Numbered from the stretch's first letter, positions 1 through 9,439 are shown. The stretch: 36,107 bases of DNA from an uncultured Lachnospiraceae bacterium (GCA_947169935.1 CAMVRS010000016.1:1-36107), one strand, 5' to 3'. Notes: generated from the letters alone by a model not told the origin. Numbers and translations are program-made.

Positions 1-1
1 C

Positions 2-136
2 CAGACCCAGGCTGCTAAAGAAAACTATAATAATTATTACAACTACTATGACTTCGATGAAGAATGGTCCGGCTGGGACGATTTCGATTACGAAGACTGG
101 TATGACGAAGAAGAATCGGAAGAAGACTGGGAATGA
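2..136 (+). CDS. 3' end of an unidentified gene with an acidic, aromatic-rich tail
   Basis: Only the last 44 codons are present, in frame 2, ending in TGA at 134-136. The tail is almost entirely Asp, Glu, Tyr, Trp, Asn and Phe: it opens QTQAAKENYNNYYNYYDFDE and ends EEDWE. It is therefore strongly acidic and low in complexity. It is probably a disordered C-terminal tail of a larger protein. Nothing visible identifies the family. The gene converges on the minus-strand GT2 gene with only six bases between the two stop codons, and I see no terminator hairpin there. That it is coding is supported by the open frame and biased composition. Confidence 0.6.
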   Translation, partial: QTQAAKENYNNYYNYYDFDEEWSGWDDFDYEDWYDEEESEEDWE

Positions 137-142
137 TAAGGC

Positions 143-1111
143 TTAAGGCAGCAGATATGAGACCACGTTACCGCGGCTTATATCAAAGCTCTTAAGCCCG
201 CCGTCTATAAACCGCCCCATTAAGAATAATATCTTTTTGAGCTTTCCGTCGCTTTCATAATGCTGATACTTTCTGAACAGCCTGATGTAGCTCTCTGTCA
301 GTTCACGATAATCCGCAGGCATATCCTTAGAACTTAATTCAAGAAACTGGCTCAATCTGTCCCCATGGCGTTTAAGATAAAAGAGCACCTTCTGCATCTG
401 TATCTTATCTTCCATCCGCCTGCTGTGGCTGGCTGCTTTTACGCCAACGGTATTCTTACCGTGCTGGCGGTAAAGCGTCAGGGGCTTATCGATACTCACT
501 ACATTACCGAATGCAGGAGCATTTATGGCCAGCCAGCTGTCATGAAGCCATCCGCCTTTTTCCGGGATAGGGAAAGCTTTTTCCATGAAGTCCCTTCTGA
601 ACGCCATCATGGTGCCGGGTACGGCCCAGTAATACATCATAAGCTGCCTGTATTTTTCCTGCGGAATATGATCGCACATGCCGGCACGGCGCAGATTAAG
701 CGAAGTCCATACATCGCTGCCAAGGGATTTTAATTCCGCATCCACCAGCTCTCCGTTACTGAAAACAAAGACCGTTTTTTCATCCTTTTCAAATTCATCA
801 GCAAAAAGCCTGATCTTATCTTTGTCCCATACATCATCCTGATCGGCGGTAAATATGATATCACCGCTGCAGGCGCGTATACAGCTGCCGAAGGATCTGC
901 GTACGCCGCTGTTTTTTTCGTTGATGATAACCTTATGGGAAATGCCGCTTCCGGATAAAAGCTTCTCCGCCACAGCCGCAGTATCATCGCTGCTGCAGTC
1001 ATCAGTGATGATGATCTCATCAGGGCGCAGGGTCTGCGTAAATATGCTTTCCAGCTGCTCCTTAAGATACTTTGTTCCGTTGTAGGTGCACATTGCGACT
1101 GAGATCTTCAT
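143..1111 (-). CDS. Glycosyltransferase family 2 (rhamnosyltransferase-like)
   Basis: This 322-residue protein opens with the classic GT-A start, VAMCTYNG near residues 5-12, followed by an EQLESIFTQT helix and a DDCSSDDT nucleotide-binding stretch near 38-45. The metal-binding region is DQDDVWD near residue 90, typical of the rhamnosyltransferase-like branch of GT2. It probably transfers a sugar from a nucleotide donor to a lipid-linked glycan at the inner face of the membrane. The ATG overlaps the stop of the upstream gene (ATGA), so translation is probably coupled. It is the last gene of the polysaccharide operon. The family call is strong; donor and acceptor are unknown. Confidence 0.9.
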   Translation of the reverse strand: MKISVAMCTYNGTKYLKEQLESIFTQTLRPDEIIITDDCSSDDTAAVAEKLLSGSGISHKVIINEKNSGVRRSFGSCIRACSGDIIFTADQDDVWDKDKIRLFADEFEKDEKTVFVFSNGELVDAELKSLGSDVWTSLNLRRAGMCDHIPQEKYRQLMMYYWAVPGTMMAFRRDFMEKAFPIPEKGGWLHDSWLAINAPAFGNVVSIDKPLTLYRQHGKNTVGVKAASHSRRMEDKIQMQKVLFYLKRHGDRLSQFLELSSKDMPADYRELTESYIRLFRKYQHYESDGKLKKILFLMGRFIDGGLKSFDISRGNVVSYLLP

Positions 1112-2064
1112 TTCCAGTAAGGTCCGTACTCTACCTTGTCTGCATCCTTTGGTCTCTCCTCAATAGGATAGATCCAGGAATCATTGTAGTATCTTTTTAA
1201 CTTTTCGGGCATATGATCAATGCCGCCGAAGCGGGATCCGTCCCAGCGGCGTCCCATTATGCCGAATAATATCTGCAGTACGCCGCCCATATAAACTGCC
1301 TGCCGGCCGGCGTTTTTTATCTCTCCCGCAAGAGGGAAACCGTATGCGCCGCATGCCATCAGCGCAATATCAAAATCCAGCTCCAGTATTTCTTTTTTCA
1401 TAAATTCAAGAGCTTCGAACCAGTCGTTAAATCGCTCATCCTTAAGATCGCCTATAGTCATGACAGGCTTATAAACGATCAGTTCTCCGAACTGCGGAAG
1501 GATATCAGAATCCCTGTAGATCTCTTCCCTCCGTGCATACTGCATTTTTACCGAGTCCGGAAAGGAAGTCACCACAAGTACTTTTTTTCCTTTAAGCGCC
1601 CTTGTCCAATGATGCTCCAGAGTAAAGACATCATATATACCCATGTTCTTTATAGTAATGCTTTCCTTAGGCAGAAAGCGGTTTATAAACCAGGGCTCCG
1701 CAAACTGCCTGCAGCAGGCAAATACATCTGTCCTGGTGTAAGCTTCCTCCATAACAGAGGTGAAACGCTCCGCAAGATTAGGATCATCCGGAAAGAAACC
1801 GGCGCATTCATATGCCATCCTGACTGTCTTTGCGTACTTTTTAGGAAAATGGAACTCGACCATACGCATTACAGCCAGTTCAAAACCGCCCAGTCTTCCG
1901 GCCATGAAAGGCTTACCGCTCAGAATAAGTTCTTCCAGATATTTACTGCCTTCCTCATTGTCCAGCATTTTTCTTTTTGTATACGGCAGCTTTTTTAAAG
2001 GCTTGATCTTGTTACGCAGTGTATACCCTGCAGCCTGGGCCGCCCATTGGATCCTTCTTATCAA
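1108..2064 (-). CDS. Putative GT-D-fold-type glycosyltransferase (TTG start)
   Basis: The 318-residue product has a central block with a FMAGRLGGFELAV motif near residues 53-65 and a C-terminal LMACGAYGFPLAGEIKN segment followed by GGVLQILFG and GRRWD. This layout resembles the GT-D/DUF1792-like group of bacterial glycosyltransferases, where the first motif would lie at the sugar-nucleotide site; that assignment is from memory of the family. The start is a TTG at 2062-2064 with a good AGGGAG site seven bases upstream, and the next in-frame Met lies over 30 codons inside. The 3' end overlaps the GT2 gene by four bases. It probably adds one residue of the surface glycan. An unrelated polysaccharide enzyme remains possible. 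Confidence 0.6.
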   Translation of the reverse strand: MIRRIQWAAQAAGYTLRNKIKPLKKLPYTKRKMLDNEEGSKYLEELILSGKPFMAGRLGGFELAVMRMVEFHFPKKYAKTVRMAYECAGFFPDDPNLAERFTSVMEEAYTRTDVFACCRQFAEPWFINRFLPKESITIKNMGIYDVFTLEHHWTRALKGKKVLVVTSFPDSVKMQYARREEIYRDSDILPQFGELIVYKPVMTIGDLKDERFNDWFEALEFMKKEILELDFDIALMACGAYGFPLAGEIKNAGRQAVYMGGVLQILFGIMGRRWDGSRFGGIDHMPEKLKRYYNDSWIYPIEERPKDADKVEYGPYWK

Positions 2065-2097
2065 AATCTGTCTCCCTGTGTAATAGCTTTTTATACG

Positions 2098-3870
2098 TTA
2101 CGCCTCTGTATTGGCTCTGCTGATCTTTGCCGCCTCTTCATAGGTGATCTCTTCAGCCTGGCCATTCTGTATCCTGTAGATAACATCACAGTTCCTTATG
2201 GTTGTTATCCTGTGAGCAATGATTATCATGGTGATACTGCCGTTTAAATGATATATAGCGTCCATCACCGCATTCTCTGTCTCACCGTCCAGTGCCGATG
2301 TGGCTTCATCCAATACAAGCATCTGCGGCTGCGTATAAAGCGCCCTGGCTATACCTATCCTCTGTCTCTGGCCTCCGGAGAGCTTAACACCGCGGTCACC
2401 TACACGGCAATCCAATCCGTCAGGCTGTTCTTTTACAAATTCATCAAGCTGGGCTTCTTTCAGAGCCCTCCATATTTTTTCATCATCTATCTCATCTTCC
2501 GGCACACCAAAAGCTACGTTTTTTCTGAGACTGCCATCCATAAGATATATGGTCTGGGGAATATAACCTATGATATTATGCCATGCATCAACATGCTCAT
2601 GTATATCCTTTCCGTCAACGGTTATGCTTCCGCCCACAGGTGAATAAATACCCAGTATGATATCTGCCAGCGTGGTCTTTCCCGCACCCGAAGGTCCCAC
2701 AAGCGCAACGGATCTTTTTGCCGGTATATTAAAGCTGATGCCATCCAGTACTTTTACGTCAGGTCTTGAAGGATAAATGAATTCCAGATCCTTTATGCAG
2801 AGTTCCTTGTCAAAACTCATTCTGTCATCTGTCTTCTTCTCGCGTTTCTTCTGAAGCGTTTCCATATCATGCATATCTTTAAGGACACAGTCAACGGATG
2901 CTTTGGTAAACATGATATTGCTCAGATAGCCGCTCATCCTGTTAAAGGAAGGCATCATACGAAACGCAGCCGCAGCAAATACCGAAAGCACCGGTACAAA
3001 AGCCGTAAGATCTTCACCGGAAAAAACGCGCACAGCCATGTATATAAAGATGCCTCCTATACATACCATCTCGACGGAAGGCTTGGACAGATTTGCCAGG
3101 ACATTTCTTTCATAGAATATTCCCGCATATTCCGTATAGGAATCCCGGTAGCCGTTTACGAAAAATTCTTCTTTGCTGCCGGCCTTTATCTCCTTGATAC
3201 CGCTGAAGCTCTGTATGAACCATGCCAGTCTCTCCTGATACTTTACCCTGTTCATAACGCCAAGATATTTAAGTCTCTTCTTCATCAGAAGCAGAAGGAA
3301 AAGCATAAGTATTACCATAAGAATGGTAACCACCATGGTCGTTGCCAGATCGGTAAACGCCAGGAAAAGTCCAAGGCAGATACATACCAGCAGTTCCACC
3401 ATAAGCTGCAGTATATTCAAAATGGTTGTGAATAGATTGCTTACATCATTTTCAACATTACGCTGAAGCTCTGCAAGGTTATGCTCAACATGAAAAGCAT
3501 AATCCTGATGCATATAGCATTCCATAAGCCTGACCGCCAGATCCTTCTGGCTGTATGTCGTAAAATGATATAATCTGGAATTCATCCATATGATATACAG
3601 ATTTTTAACCACATATATTGCTGCGATCACAATAGCAAATATACCGATAAACTGGCGTTCATCCTGTACTGCCAGCATTTCCTGTGCTATTGAAAAGAGT
3701 CTGCTGTCTTTTATAGACGAGGGATCTGTAACCGCCGTGATAAGCGGCATCACAACGGATACTGCCAGAAGCTCCAGTCCGGAATTTATCAGTATTATTA
3801 CCAGCACGCCGAAGAGCCTTATCCTCTGCTTTGGTTCAAGGATCGAAAGTATCTTCTTTATCATTTTCAT
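2098..3870 (-). CDS. ABC transporter, fused permease and ATPase (polysaccharide/lipid flippase type)
   Basis: This 590-residue half-transporter has an N-terminal membrane domain with hydrophobic segments near 20-45, 75-95, 150-200 and 265-300, then a C-terminal nucleotide-binding domain. The Walker A is GPSGAGKTT at 392-400, the signature is LSGGQRQR, and the Walker B is MLVLDEATSALD, followed by an IIAHR switch. This organisation matches MsbA/PglK-type homodimeric exporters. Lying among glycosyltransferases, it most likely flips a lipid-linked oligosaccharide across the membrane. The start overlaps the stop of the upstream gene (ATGA). The C-terminal tail ends SRANTEA. The ABC call is certain; the substrate is inferred from neighbours. 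Confidence 0.92.
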   Translation of the reverse strand: MKMIKKILSILEPKQRIRLFGVLVIILINSGLELLAVSVVMPLITAVTDPSSIKDSRLFSIAQEMLAVQDERQFIGIFAIVIAAIYVVKNLYIIWMNSRLYHFTTYSQKDLAVRLMECYMHQDYAFHVEHNLAELQRNVENDVSNLFTTILNILQLMVELLVCICLGLFLAFTDLATTMVVTILMVILMLFLLLLMKKRLKYLGVMNRVKYQERLAWFIQSFSGIKEIKAGSKEEFFVNGYRDSYTEYAGIFYERNVLANLSKPSVEMVCIGGIFIYMAVRVFSGEDLTAFVPVLSVFAAAAFRMMPSFNRMSGYLSNIMFTKASVDCVLKDMHDMETLQKKREKKTDDRMSFDKELCIKDLEFIYPSRPDVKVLDGISFNIPAKRSVALVGPSGAGKTTLADIILGIYSPVGGSITVDGKDIHEHVDAWHNIIGYIPQTIYLMDGSLRKNVAFGVPEDEIDDEKIWRALKEAQLDEFVKEQPDGLDCRVGDRGVKLSGGQRQRIGIARALYTQPQMLVLDEATSALDGETENAVMDAIYHLNGSITMIIIAHRITTIRNCDVIYRIQNGQAEEITYEEAAKISRANTEA

Positions 3871-5465
3871 TTCAGCTCATCCCCTCGCTGCATACCTCTT
3901 TTATAATACTCGTTTTCCGTGATACCGTTTTTCTTAAAATACTCCGTGAGAAAAGAGCATACCTTATCATTGTATTCTTTGGTTCCTTTATTGCTCTCAA
4001 AATAACTGATCGCCATCTTATCCTGCATCTGAGTATAGAGTTCCTGTAATCCCGCTCCCAGTTCATCCTCAAAACGCCTGTTATATCTCTTACCCTTTTT
4101 CTTGTAGTAATAGATCTTTCTGGCTGTTTCGATCTGTTCTTCGGAAAGCGGACTGATATCTGCTATCCCGCGCAGGGTCTTTTCATATTCATTTATATCC
4201 CGGGGCTCGACAGTGTAACCGAAACCACGGTAATAAGGCTTGCCTGCTATAATAGCAGGTATGCCGAAACAGGCAAACTCGGCGCCCGCATTTCCGCCTA
4301 TGGTAAGCAGGACATCAGCAAGTTCCTTAATGCTGCCGCCGCTGACCTTATCGGGAAGCAGAAAGATATGGGGCTTTTTATGCCTCTCAAACATCATCTC
4401 TATCGAATCCGTATCCTCATTATATGCCTTTCTGGTAGGATGGGGTTTGAGTATCCAGTTTACGGTATCGATATCTTCCGCCATCCGCAGAGTCTGATCC
4501 AGCCAGTCATAATAATCCCGGAAATACAGATCGCCGTAATTAAATACCGCATCCGTAAAGGTATGCGCCATGATCACCGCATTCTTCTTCGCCGGATCCA
4601 GTCCCAGCTGCTTCGTCAGTTCTTCGCGGCTTAATATCTCCTTGCCTTTAAATGCACCTCTGTCTATCGAACGTCCCGATATACCGGCAAAATTAGCCGC
4701 CAGCAGTTCCTCTGCCTGTAATGCTGCATCCTCCACATCATCTAACTGTCCCGCAATACGGTCATGAGTCCATCCGCCTCTTCTTACCGGCTCTCCTTTA
4801 TTATCAAAGAAAACTTCCTCTTCAGCCCTGGTACTGATATTGCGCATCTTTGCCCCGTGTTTTTTCAGAAGGCATAATATGATAGCTTCATGATAAGCCA
4901 GGTCATCCGTAACAGCATATACCGGCTTATGCTTATCAAGAAACTTATCAAGCGCGGCGCACATCCATAAGATATGGAGTATTTTCTTTATGCAGGTCTT
5001 ATTCCTGGCGCTTCTGATAGTAGATAAGGAAGATGTCCTGATGATATCCTCATAAAGATATTTTCCGGCGCTCACCTTTTTGTATCGCAGCTTCTTTAAG
5101 CCCGCTCCGCTTCCGTCAGCAATGATAAAACCAATTGTTTTTAAAGCAGCCGAAATACCGCCGCCAATATCCCTGCGTAAAAGCTTTTCCAGGCAGAGCA
5201 GCTTCATTCCCATATTTGCCAGCAGCTTTTCGAATAATTCATTCTCTCTCCAGCAGATCACATATACTTCTGCCGAAAGTTTATCTGCCACGCCTTTGGC
5301 ATATAAAAGTTTGGGCATTACCCAGGCCATCTGCAGGCGCACCATCGAAAGGTTAACGTATACCGCTCTGTCCCTTTTATCGCCCTCATTATTTTTCCCG
5401 CTGCCCAGTACTTCTATAAGAGCCTCGGCTGCGTCTTTACTAACCGGGAATTCTTCCGTCTTCAT
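3867..5465 (-). CDS. Capsule-biosynthesis-like GT-B protein
   Basis: This 532-residue protein looks like a two-domain GT-B enzyme. The N-terminal half carries YVNLSMVRLQMAWVMPKLLYAK near residue 40 and a TDDLAYHEAIIL stretch. The C-terminal half has KPHPTRK, then IGGNAGAEFACFGIPAI and YYRGFGYT. HP-T plus GN-x-x-x-EF-x-x-x-GIP resembles the donor-binding half of capsule polysaccharide transferases (KpsS/KpsC- and CDP-glycerol transferase-like proteins). It starts with an ATGA overlap with the upstream gene and ends with one into the ABC gene. It probably transfers a sugar or phospho-sugar during glycan assembly. I cannot name the donor, and the N-terminal half resembles nothing I know well. 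Confidence 0.6.
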   Translation of the reverse strand: MKTEEFPVSKDAAEALIEVLGSGKNNEGDKRDRAVYVNLSMVRLQMAWVMPKLLYAKGVADKLSAEVYVICWRENELFEKLLANMGMKLLCLEKLLRRDIGGGISAALKTIGFIIADGSGAGLKKLRYKKVSAGKYLYEDIIRTSSLSTIRSARNKTCIKKILHILWMCAALDKFLDKHKPVYAVTDDLAYHEAIILCLLKKHGAKMRNISTRAEEEVFFDNKGEPVRRGGWTHDRIAGQLDDVEDAALQAEELLAANFAGISGRSIDRGAFKGKEILSREELTKQLGLDPAKKNAVIMAHTFTDAVFNYGDLYFRDYYDWLDQTLRMAEDIDTVNWILKPHPTRKAYNEDTDSIEMMFERHKKPHIFLLPDKVSGGSIKELADVLLTIGGNAGAEFACFGIPAIIAGKPYYRGFGYTVEPRDINEYEKTLRGIADISPLSEEQIETARKIYYYKKKGKRYNRRFEDELGAGLQELYTQMQDKMAISYFESNKGTKEYNDKVCSFLTEYFKKNGITENEYYKRGMQRGDELK

Positions 5466-6589
5466 TTCTTCTTCCTTAGATAGTTCTCGTATTTCTTAGC
5501 GCTTTTGCACATCTCTTTGGGATTTATCAGTTTATATCTGTCTCCCGGATTCAGCTTAAGCCCTTCTTTGTCCAGTTTGTATTTATCCTGAAGGATGTTG
5601 TTAAAGTATTCATCATCCTTTTCCATCTCTTTTATGGTTGCATATGCTTTCTCATATTTGGCTGCCCTGATGGCATATTTGATGCGTTTAAAGATGCCTA
5701 TCTTTTCCGTAAAGAATCCGTTCTGGAACATCATATCATAATCCGCATCTCTCTTAACATGCTTCGGATAATTAATGGGGAGCTTGATACCCTTAAGTTC
5801 TACGCCGGATACATGATCTATTTTTTCCTGCGTATCAGCGGGATGCTCTGCCATCTCATTTCCCATACCAATGTTCTTTATCAGATTACATTTGGGAACT
5901 ATGCCCAGCATATCGTTTGCCCACATATTGAAATTCCACTGATACCCCCAGGTACGGTACCAGTGATACTGCAGATCATCAAAAACTATCGAAAAGAAGC
6001 GCCAGGTATTGGGCGTCATGAATTTTTTGAATTTCTTTTTCTTTTTAAGCTCCGGCCATCTGCGTATGTTCACATCATATTTTTTCCAGGCACGTTTCCA
6101 GGTAGCCCAGCCCCAGATAGTCGCAAAAGAAGAGAAACATATATCTTCGGTCTTAAATATCTTTGCTTCGGGATAAAGATTGTTGCCGCTTATCATGCCT
6201 ACGCGTTCATCCTTTTCATAATGCTCCAGCATGTCACGGCAGAAATAAAAGAAACTCTGATCGGCCTTTATATCATCTTCAATAAATATGGCCCTGTCCT
6301 CTTTTTCAAAGACCCACGCCATACCGCTTGGCATACGGTATCTGAGTCCCATATTTTTCTCTGCATAATTTCTGTGCACCTTGCAATCCCAGTCGATATG
6401 GGAATCAAGATAATTACGCACTTCCTCTACAGCCTTTTTATCCTTATGCTCCCTGGGGCCGTCGCTTATTATATAAAGTTTTTGGGGCCTTAATTTCCGT
6501 ATGGGTTCAAAAGCCTCTTTCGTAACATCAAGACGCTTATATACTATCATTACAACGGGCACATCAAAGCTGTTATCATTCATCCCCAT
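5462..6589 (-). CDS. GT-A-type glycosyltransferase
   Basis: From the ATG at 6589 the product is 375 residues and begins [23 protein letters not shown] nucleotide-binding fold is shown by the opening VVMIVYKR strand, the [11 protein letters not shown] loop, and an IFIEDD metal-binding motif around residue 105. A Trp-rich [14 protein letters not shown] motif follows and recurs in a distinct GT2-like subgroup. The open frame extends 27 codons further upstream, but that extension lies inside the acetyltransferase gene. A GGGAG site sits about eight bases before 6589, which decides the start. The alternative ATG at 6583 gives the ATGA overlap usual in this operon and would shorten the protein by two residues. 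Donor and acceptor are unknown. Confidence 0.8.
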   Translation of the reverse strand: MGMNDNSFDVPVVMIVYKRLDVTKEAFEPIRKLRPQKLYIISDGPREHKDKKAVEEVRNYLDSHIDWDCKVHRNYAEKNMGLRYRMPSGMAWVFEKEDRAIFIEDDIKADQSFFYFCRDMLEHYEKDERVGMISGNNLYPEAKIFKTEDICFSSFATIWGWATWKRAWKKYDVNIRRWPELKKKKKFKKFMTPNTWRFFSIVFDDLQYHWYRTWGYQWNFNMWANDMLGIVPKCNLIKNIGMGNEMAEHPADTQEKIDHVSGVELKGIKLPINYPKHVKRDADYDMMFQNGFFTEKIGIFKRIKYAIRAAKYEKAYATIKEMEKDDEYFNNILQDKYKLDKEGLKLNPGDRYKLINPKEMCKSAKKYENYLRKKK

Positions 6590-7299
6590 TTTCCGTTCTC
6601 CCTGATCTCTGCAACAGAAGAAAAATGCCCGGCATTTTTTTCGATCTGTGAGGGATCCTTGTCCCACCATTTTAATTCTTTAAGATAATCTATATCTTCT
6701 TCGGAAAAGCGGTATCTGATCAGCTTTGCGGGATTACCTCCCACTATGGCATACGGCGGCACATCCTTTACAACAACTGCTCCCGCAGCTATTATCGCAC
6801 CGTCACCTATATGCACGCCTTCCATGATCAGAGCATGGTCGCCTATCCAGACATCATTTCCTATCTCAACACAGATCTTTTTCTTTTCATCGATCCATTT
6901 GAATTCTTCAAAACGCTGCTGTCTGGCATATGTAAAACCGCTCTGTTTCCGCGTCGAGAAAAAGCAGGGAGATGTGGATACCCAGTCCCTGGAAGGATGC
7001 TGTCCCCTTACGATATGAACGTGATTGCCTATAGAACAGAATCTGCCTATTTTGCAGAAATCAAGTTTGCTTCCGGGTGAAATGAATGAAGCATAACCTA
7101 TACGCGAATCATATAATTCACCGTAGACAACATTGTGTCCCTCAAGAACGGAACGTATGGCCTTCCCATAGATATGGCATCCATCCCCGGTAACGGTTCC
7201 CCTGCTTATATCACTGCCGGGATAAAATACGCTTCCCGTCTGTCTGTGAAGTTTATTCTTACGCGCAGCAATAACTGCTTTTCTTATCAATGCTTTCAT
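6580..7299 (-). CDS. Left-handed beta-helix O-acetyltransferase (XAT/WbbJ-like)
   Basis: The 239-residue protein carries hexapeptide repeats of the trimeric left-handed beta-helix acyltransferases, seen in [30 protein letters not shown] and [20 protein letters not shown]. It ends its helix with [20 protein letters not shown], the signature of the xenobiotic/CatB-type branch. The loop [14 protein letters not shown] contributes the His expected for acetyl transfer in this family. It presumably O-acetylates a sugar of the glycan made by its neighbours, using acetyl-CoA. It lies two bases after the upstream gene and overlaps the next start. An AGGA site precedes the ATG by seven bases. The family is clear; the substrate is not. 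Confidence 0.87.
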   Translation of the reverse strand: MKALIRKAVIAARKNKLHRQTGSVFYPGSDISRGTVTGDGCHIYGKAIRSVLEGHNVVYGELYDSRIGYASFISPGSKLDFCKIGRFCSIGNHVHIVRGQHPSRDWVSTSPCFFSTRKQSGFTYARQQRFEEFKWIDEKKKICVEIGNDVWIGDHALIMEGVHIGDGAIIAAGAVVVKDVPPYAIVGGNPAKLIRYRFSEEDIDYLKELKWWDKDPSQIEKNAGHFSSVAEIRENGKWG

Positions 7300-7301
7300 A
7301 T

Positions 7302-8291
7302 TCAGATCCTGCTGATATCCAGTGTTTTTTCATCTGTGCTGCCCATTGTCCCCAAAAACCAGCAATGGGTGTACTCATAACCTTCGGATAAAAGATAAGC
7401 GCCGGAAGCGCCTCCGGTATCCGCTGTGATAAGACAGCTGCATCTTGAAAGATAATGTATCGCTGCCAGATAACTGATATTCATGGCTACGGCATCCCTG
7501 CGGTAATCTTCCTTCTGTCCCAGCTTTTCATCCTGCTTTCCGCGGTAACGTTTCTGTTCAACCGTCATTATCTCTCCGGGAAAAGCAATATTCAGCGCAT
7601 CCAGTATCTGCAGATCTTCCGTTGCCAGAAAGATCCTTTTGCATCCGTATTTTTCTTTAACGGACCGTATCTTTTCCGTAAGCGTATCCATGTCCGGCTG
7701 TACCGCATGACCCACGGCTTTGCTCAGATAATCCGTACCTCTGGCCAGTACTCCCAGCCATCTGTCCGTTTTATCGTACTCATTTTTATACTTCTCTATC
7801 TCTGCATTAACAGCAGGAGTAAAATGAATATACCTGCTGCATAGCTTACGCCAGTATGCTGCCTGCTTATCCATATGCAAAAGGCTTTGCATGGTACCGC
7901 CGGGCATTCTGGGATTCTCAAGCACTATCTTGTTTTTCTTATCCTTTATCTGCTCAAAGCTTACCCCTGCAGGCTGTTCAAAAAAGAATTCCCAGGCATT
8001 CTTTGTCTTCCGCTCTTTTGCATCACAGAATATATTTTCCTTTGTCTGCATATCTATGACAGGGATATATCCTCGCTGTATGCTGTAGCTGATCCCTCCC
8101 AGAGCTTTGAGAAAGAAATTAAAAAGCCCGCCTTCATCTGTATAAAGGCGCAGTACGCAGTAAATATCTTCCTTCCCCTTGTATCTTCGGATCACACGGG
8201 CGTTTTTTGCTTCTATACAATTACGCTCTATTTCCCTGAAATCCCCCGATACCAGCGTTCTGGTTTTACCTAAAAAGCTCTTTATACTCAT
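7302..8291 (-). CDS. Fucosyltransferase-like protein of unknown specificity
   Basis: This 329-residue protein has no signal peptide or membrane segment. Its centre carries [11 protein letters not shown] near residue 185, then [20 protein letters not shown], and near the C-terminus [22 protein letters not shown]. An Arg-Gly-Thr-Asp loop, a strand ending ATED and a later ITADTGG loop are reminiscent of the GDP-fucose-binding fold of NodZ/O-fucosyltransferase-like enzymes. This is fold-level recognition, not a firm assignment. The start overlaps the stop of the GT4 gene (ATGA), so it belongs to the same operon. It probably acts on the surface glycan, perhaps with a GDP-sugar donor. It could also be a family with no characterised member. 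Confidence 0.55.
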   Translation of the reverse strand: MSIKSFLGKTRTLVSGDFREIERNCIEAKNARVIRRYKGKEDIYCVLRLYTDEGGLFNFFLKALGGISYSIQRGYIPVIDMQTKENIFCDAKERKTKNAWEFFFEQPAGVSFEQIKDKKNKIVLENPRMPGGTMQSLLHMDKQAAYWRKLCSRYIHFTPAVNAEIEKYKNEYDKTDRWLGVLARGTDYLSKAVGHAVQPDMDTLTEKIRSVKEKYGCKRIFLATEDLQILDALNIAFPGEIMTVEQKRYRGKQDEKLGQKEDYRRDAVAMNISYLAAIHYLSRCSCLITADTGGASGAYLLSEGYEYTHCWFLGTMGSTDEKTLDISRI

Positions 8292-9439
8292 AAGCTGTCG
8301 TAAATATCCTTAAGCATTCTGTAATTGATCTCCGGGGTATATTTTTTCATATACTCATCATAGGCGTTTTCGGAGAGCTTTTTCCGGTTCATCGTCTCGA
8401 AACGTTCTATGGCGGCATTAAGCCCCTTTATATTATTCCTGAATTTTAATCCGGTAACGCCGTCGATCACCAGGCTGCCGGGATTACCGAAATCCGCAGC
8501 TATAACAGGAACACCAAGTGAATAGGCCTCTATCACGGTCATCCCGAAAGTCTCGTACCATAGGGGCGCCACTATAAGAGCCTTTGCGCCTGCCAGAAGC
8601 TTCATGGCATCTTCATGCTCCATCTGTCCGCGGCATTCAATATTATTAATGCCGTTACGGGATAAATATTGCTCCAGTGCCTGCCTTTGCTCCCCGTCAC
8701 CGGCGAAGATAAGGCGTCTTCCGTTCTTTGCAAAGGCTTTTGCTATAAGGGCGCTGCCCTTCAGCCTCTCTATCCTGCCCAGCACCAGATAATAGGTTTC
8801 CTTTTCATCTGCTGCCTTTATGCCCGGCTTCTGTGTAAAATTCGGCTTAATGTAGATCTTATCCGGATCTATATTCATTTCCTTACGGTTTAATAAAAGC
8901 AGCTTTTTCTTATTAAATTCCGTAAGGCAGATAAAATTAACTTCTTTATAGATCCTGTTTCTTAAGTGCATAAAGTTCATCAGGGCAACTGCCGCAGTCT
9001 GGATAAGGCTGCCGCGGTAGCATCTCCCTTTCAGGGCACAGCCGGTTCCGTGCTTTATGCATTCCTCACATACCCGGCCGTTTCTGAAAAATGTCGCAGC
9101 CGGGCAGAGCAGGCGGAAATTATGCATGGTCTGTACAACAGGAACTCCTTCTGCCGCCGCTGCATAATAAACCGCAGGACTTACCAGAAAGAGCGTGTTG
9201 TGCACATGCACCACGTCTATGGCTTCCCTGCGGATGATCTTTCTTATCTCATTATATGTACGGAAAGAAAAGAACATATTAAGGAGAAGTGAGAGCTTCC
9301 CCTTTTTTTCCGAATTATCCCTGGTATAGCGGATTACCTTGTGTCCGTGGGTGGCAAGAAGTCCTGCTTCATTATCTGCCACCGTATCCTCTCCTCCGGG
9401 GATGCGGTAATGATTGTGTACTATCAAAACGTTCTGCAT
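8288..9439 (-). CDS. Glycosyltransferase family 4 (GT-B)
   Basis: The 383-residue product starts MQNVLIVHNHYRIPGGEDTV, the N-terminal strand and GGED loop of a GT4 branch. The C-terminal half has VLGRIERLKGSALIAKAF and the EX7E motif in ETFGMTVIEAYSLGVPVIA, which binds the sugar nucleotide. Between the halves is a cysteine cluster with spacing C-x11-C-x2-C-x6-C-x5-C, near residues 110-140. It is the first glycosyltransferase of the polysaccharide run, 38 bases after the TraX-like gene. No good ribosome binding site precedes the ATG, although the N-terminus fits the family exactly. Donor and acceptor cannot be read from sequence. Confidence 0.88.
   Translation of the reverse strand: MQNVLIVHNHYRIPGGEDTVADNEAGLLATHGHKVIRYTRDNSEKKGKLSLLLNMFFSFRTYNEIRKIIRREAIDVVHVHNTLFLVSPAVYYAAAAEGVPVVQTMHNFRLLCPAATFFRNGRVCEECIKHGTGCALKGRCYRGSLIQTAAVALMNFMHLRNRIYKEVNFICLTEFNKKKLLLLNRKEMNIDPDKIYIKPNFTQKPGIKAADEKETYYLVLGRIERLKGSALIAKAFAKNGRRLIFAGDGEQRQALEQYLSRNGINNIECRGQMEHEDAMKLLAGAKALIVAPLWYETFGMTVIEAYSLGVPVIAADFGNPGSLVIDGVTGLKFRNNIKGLNAAIERFETMNRKKLSENAYDEYMKKYTPEINYRMLKDIYDSL

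Noticed and set aside
2869..3435. A 188-codon plus-strand open frame inside the ABC transporter gene
   Set aside because: It is antisense to well-conserved transporter sequence and its translation is unlike any protein I recognise.
4243..4259. Perfect 8-base palindrome CCTGCTAT-A-ATAGCAGG
   Set aside because: It is inside a coding region that encodes a conserved GIPAIIAG motif, so codon choice explains it, and no repeat or flank suggests function.
5759..6493. A 244-codon plus-strand open frame
   Set aside because: It lies wholly antisense to the GT-A glycosyltransferase, has no ribosome binding site or family resemblance, and is a mirror of that gene's codon use.
6590..6670. N-terminal extension of the GT-A glycosyltransferase reading back to 6670
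   Set aside because: It falls within the acetyltransferase gene, encodes a Cys/Arg-rich stretch without family resemblance, and the ribosome binding site supports 6589.
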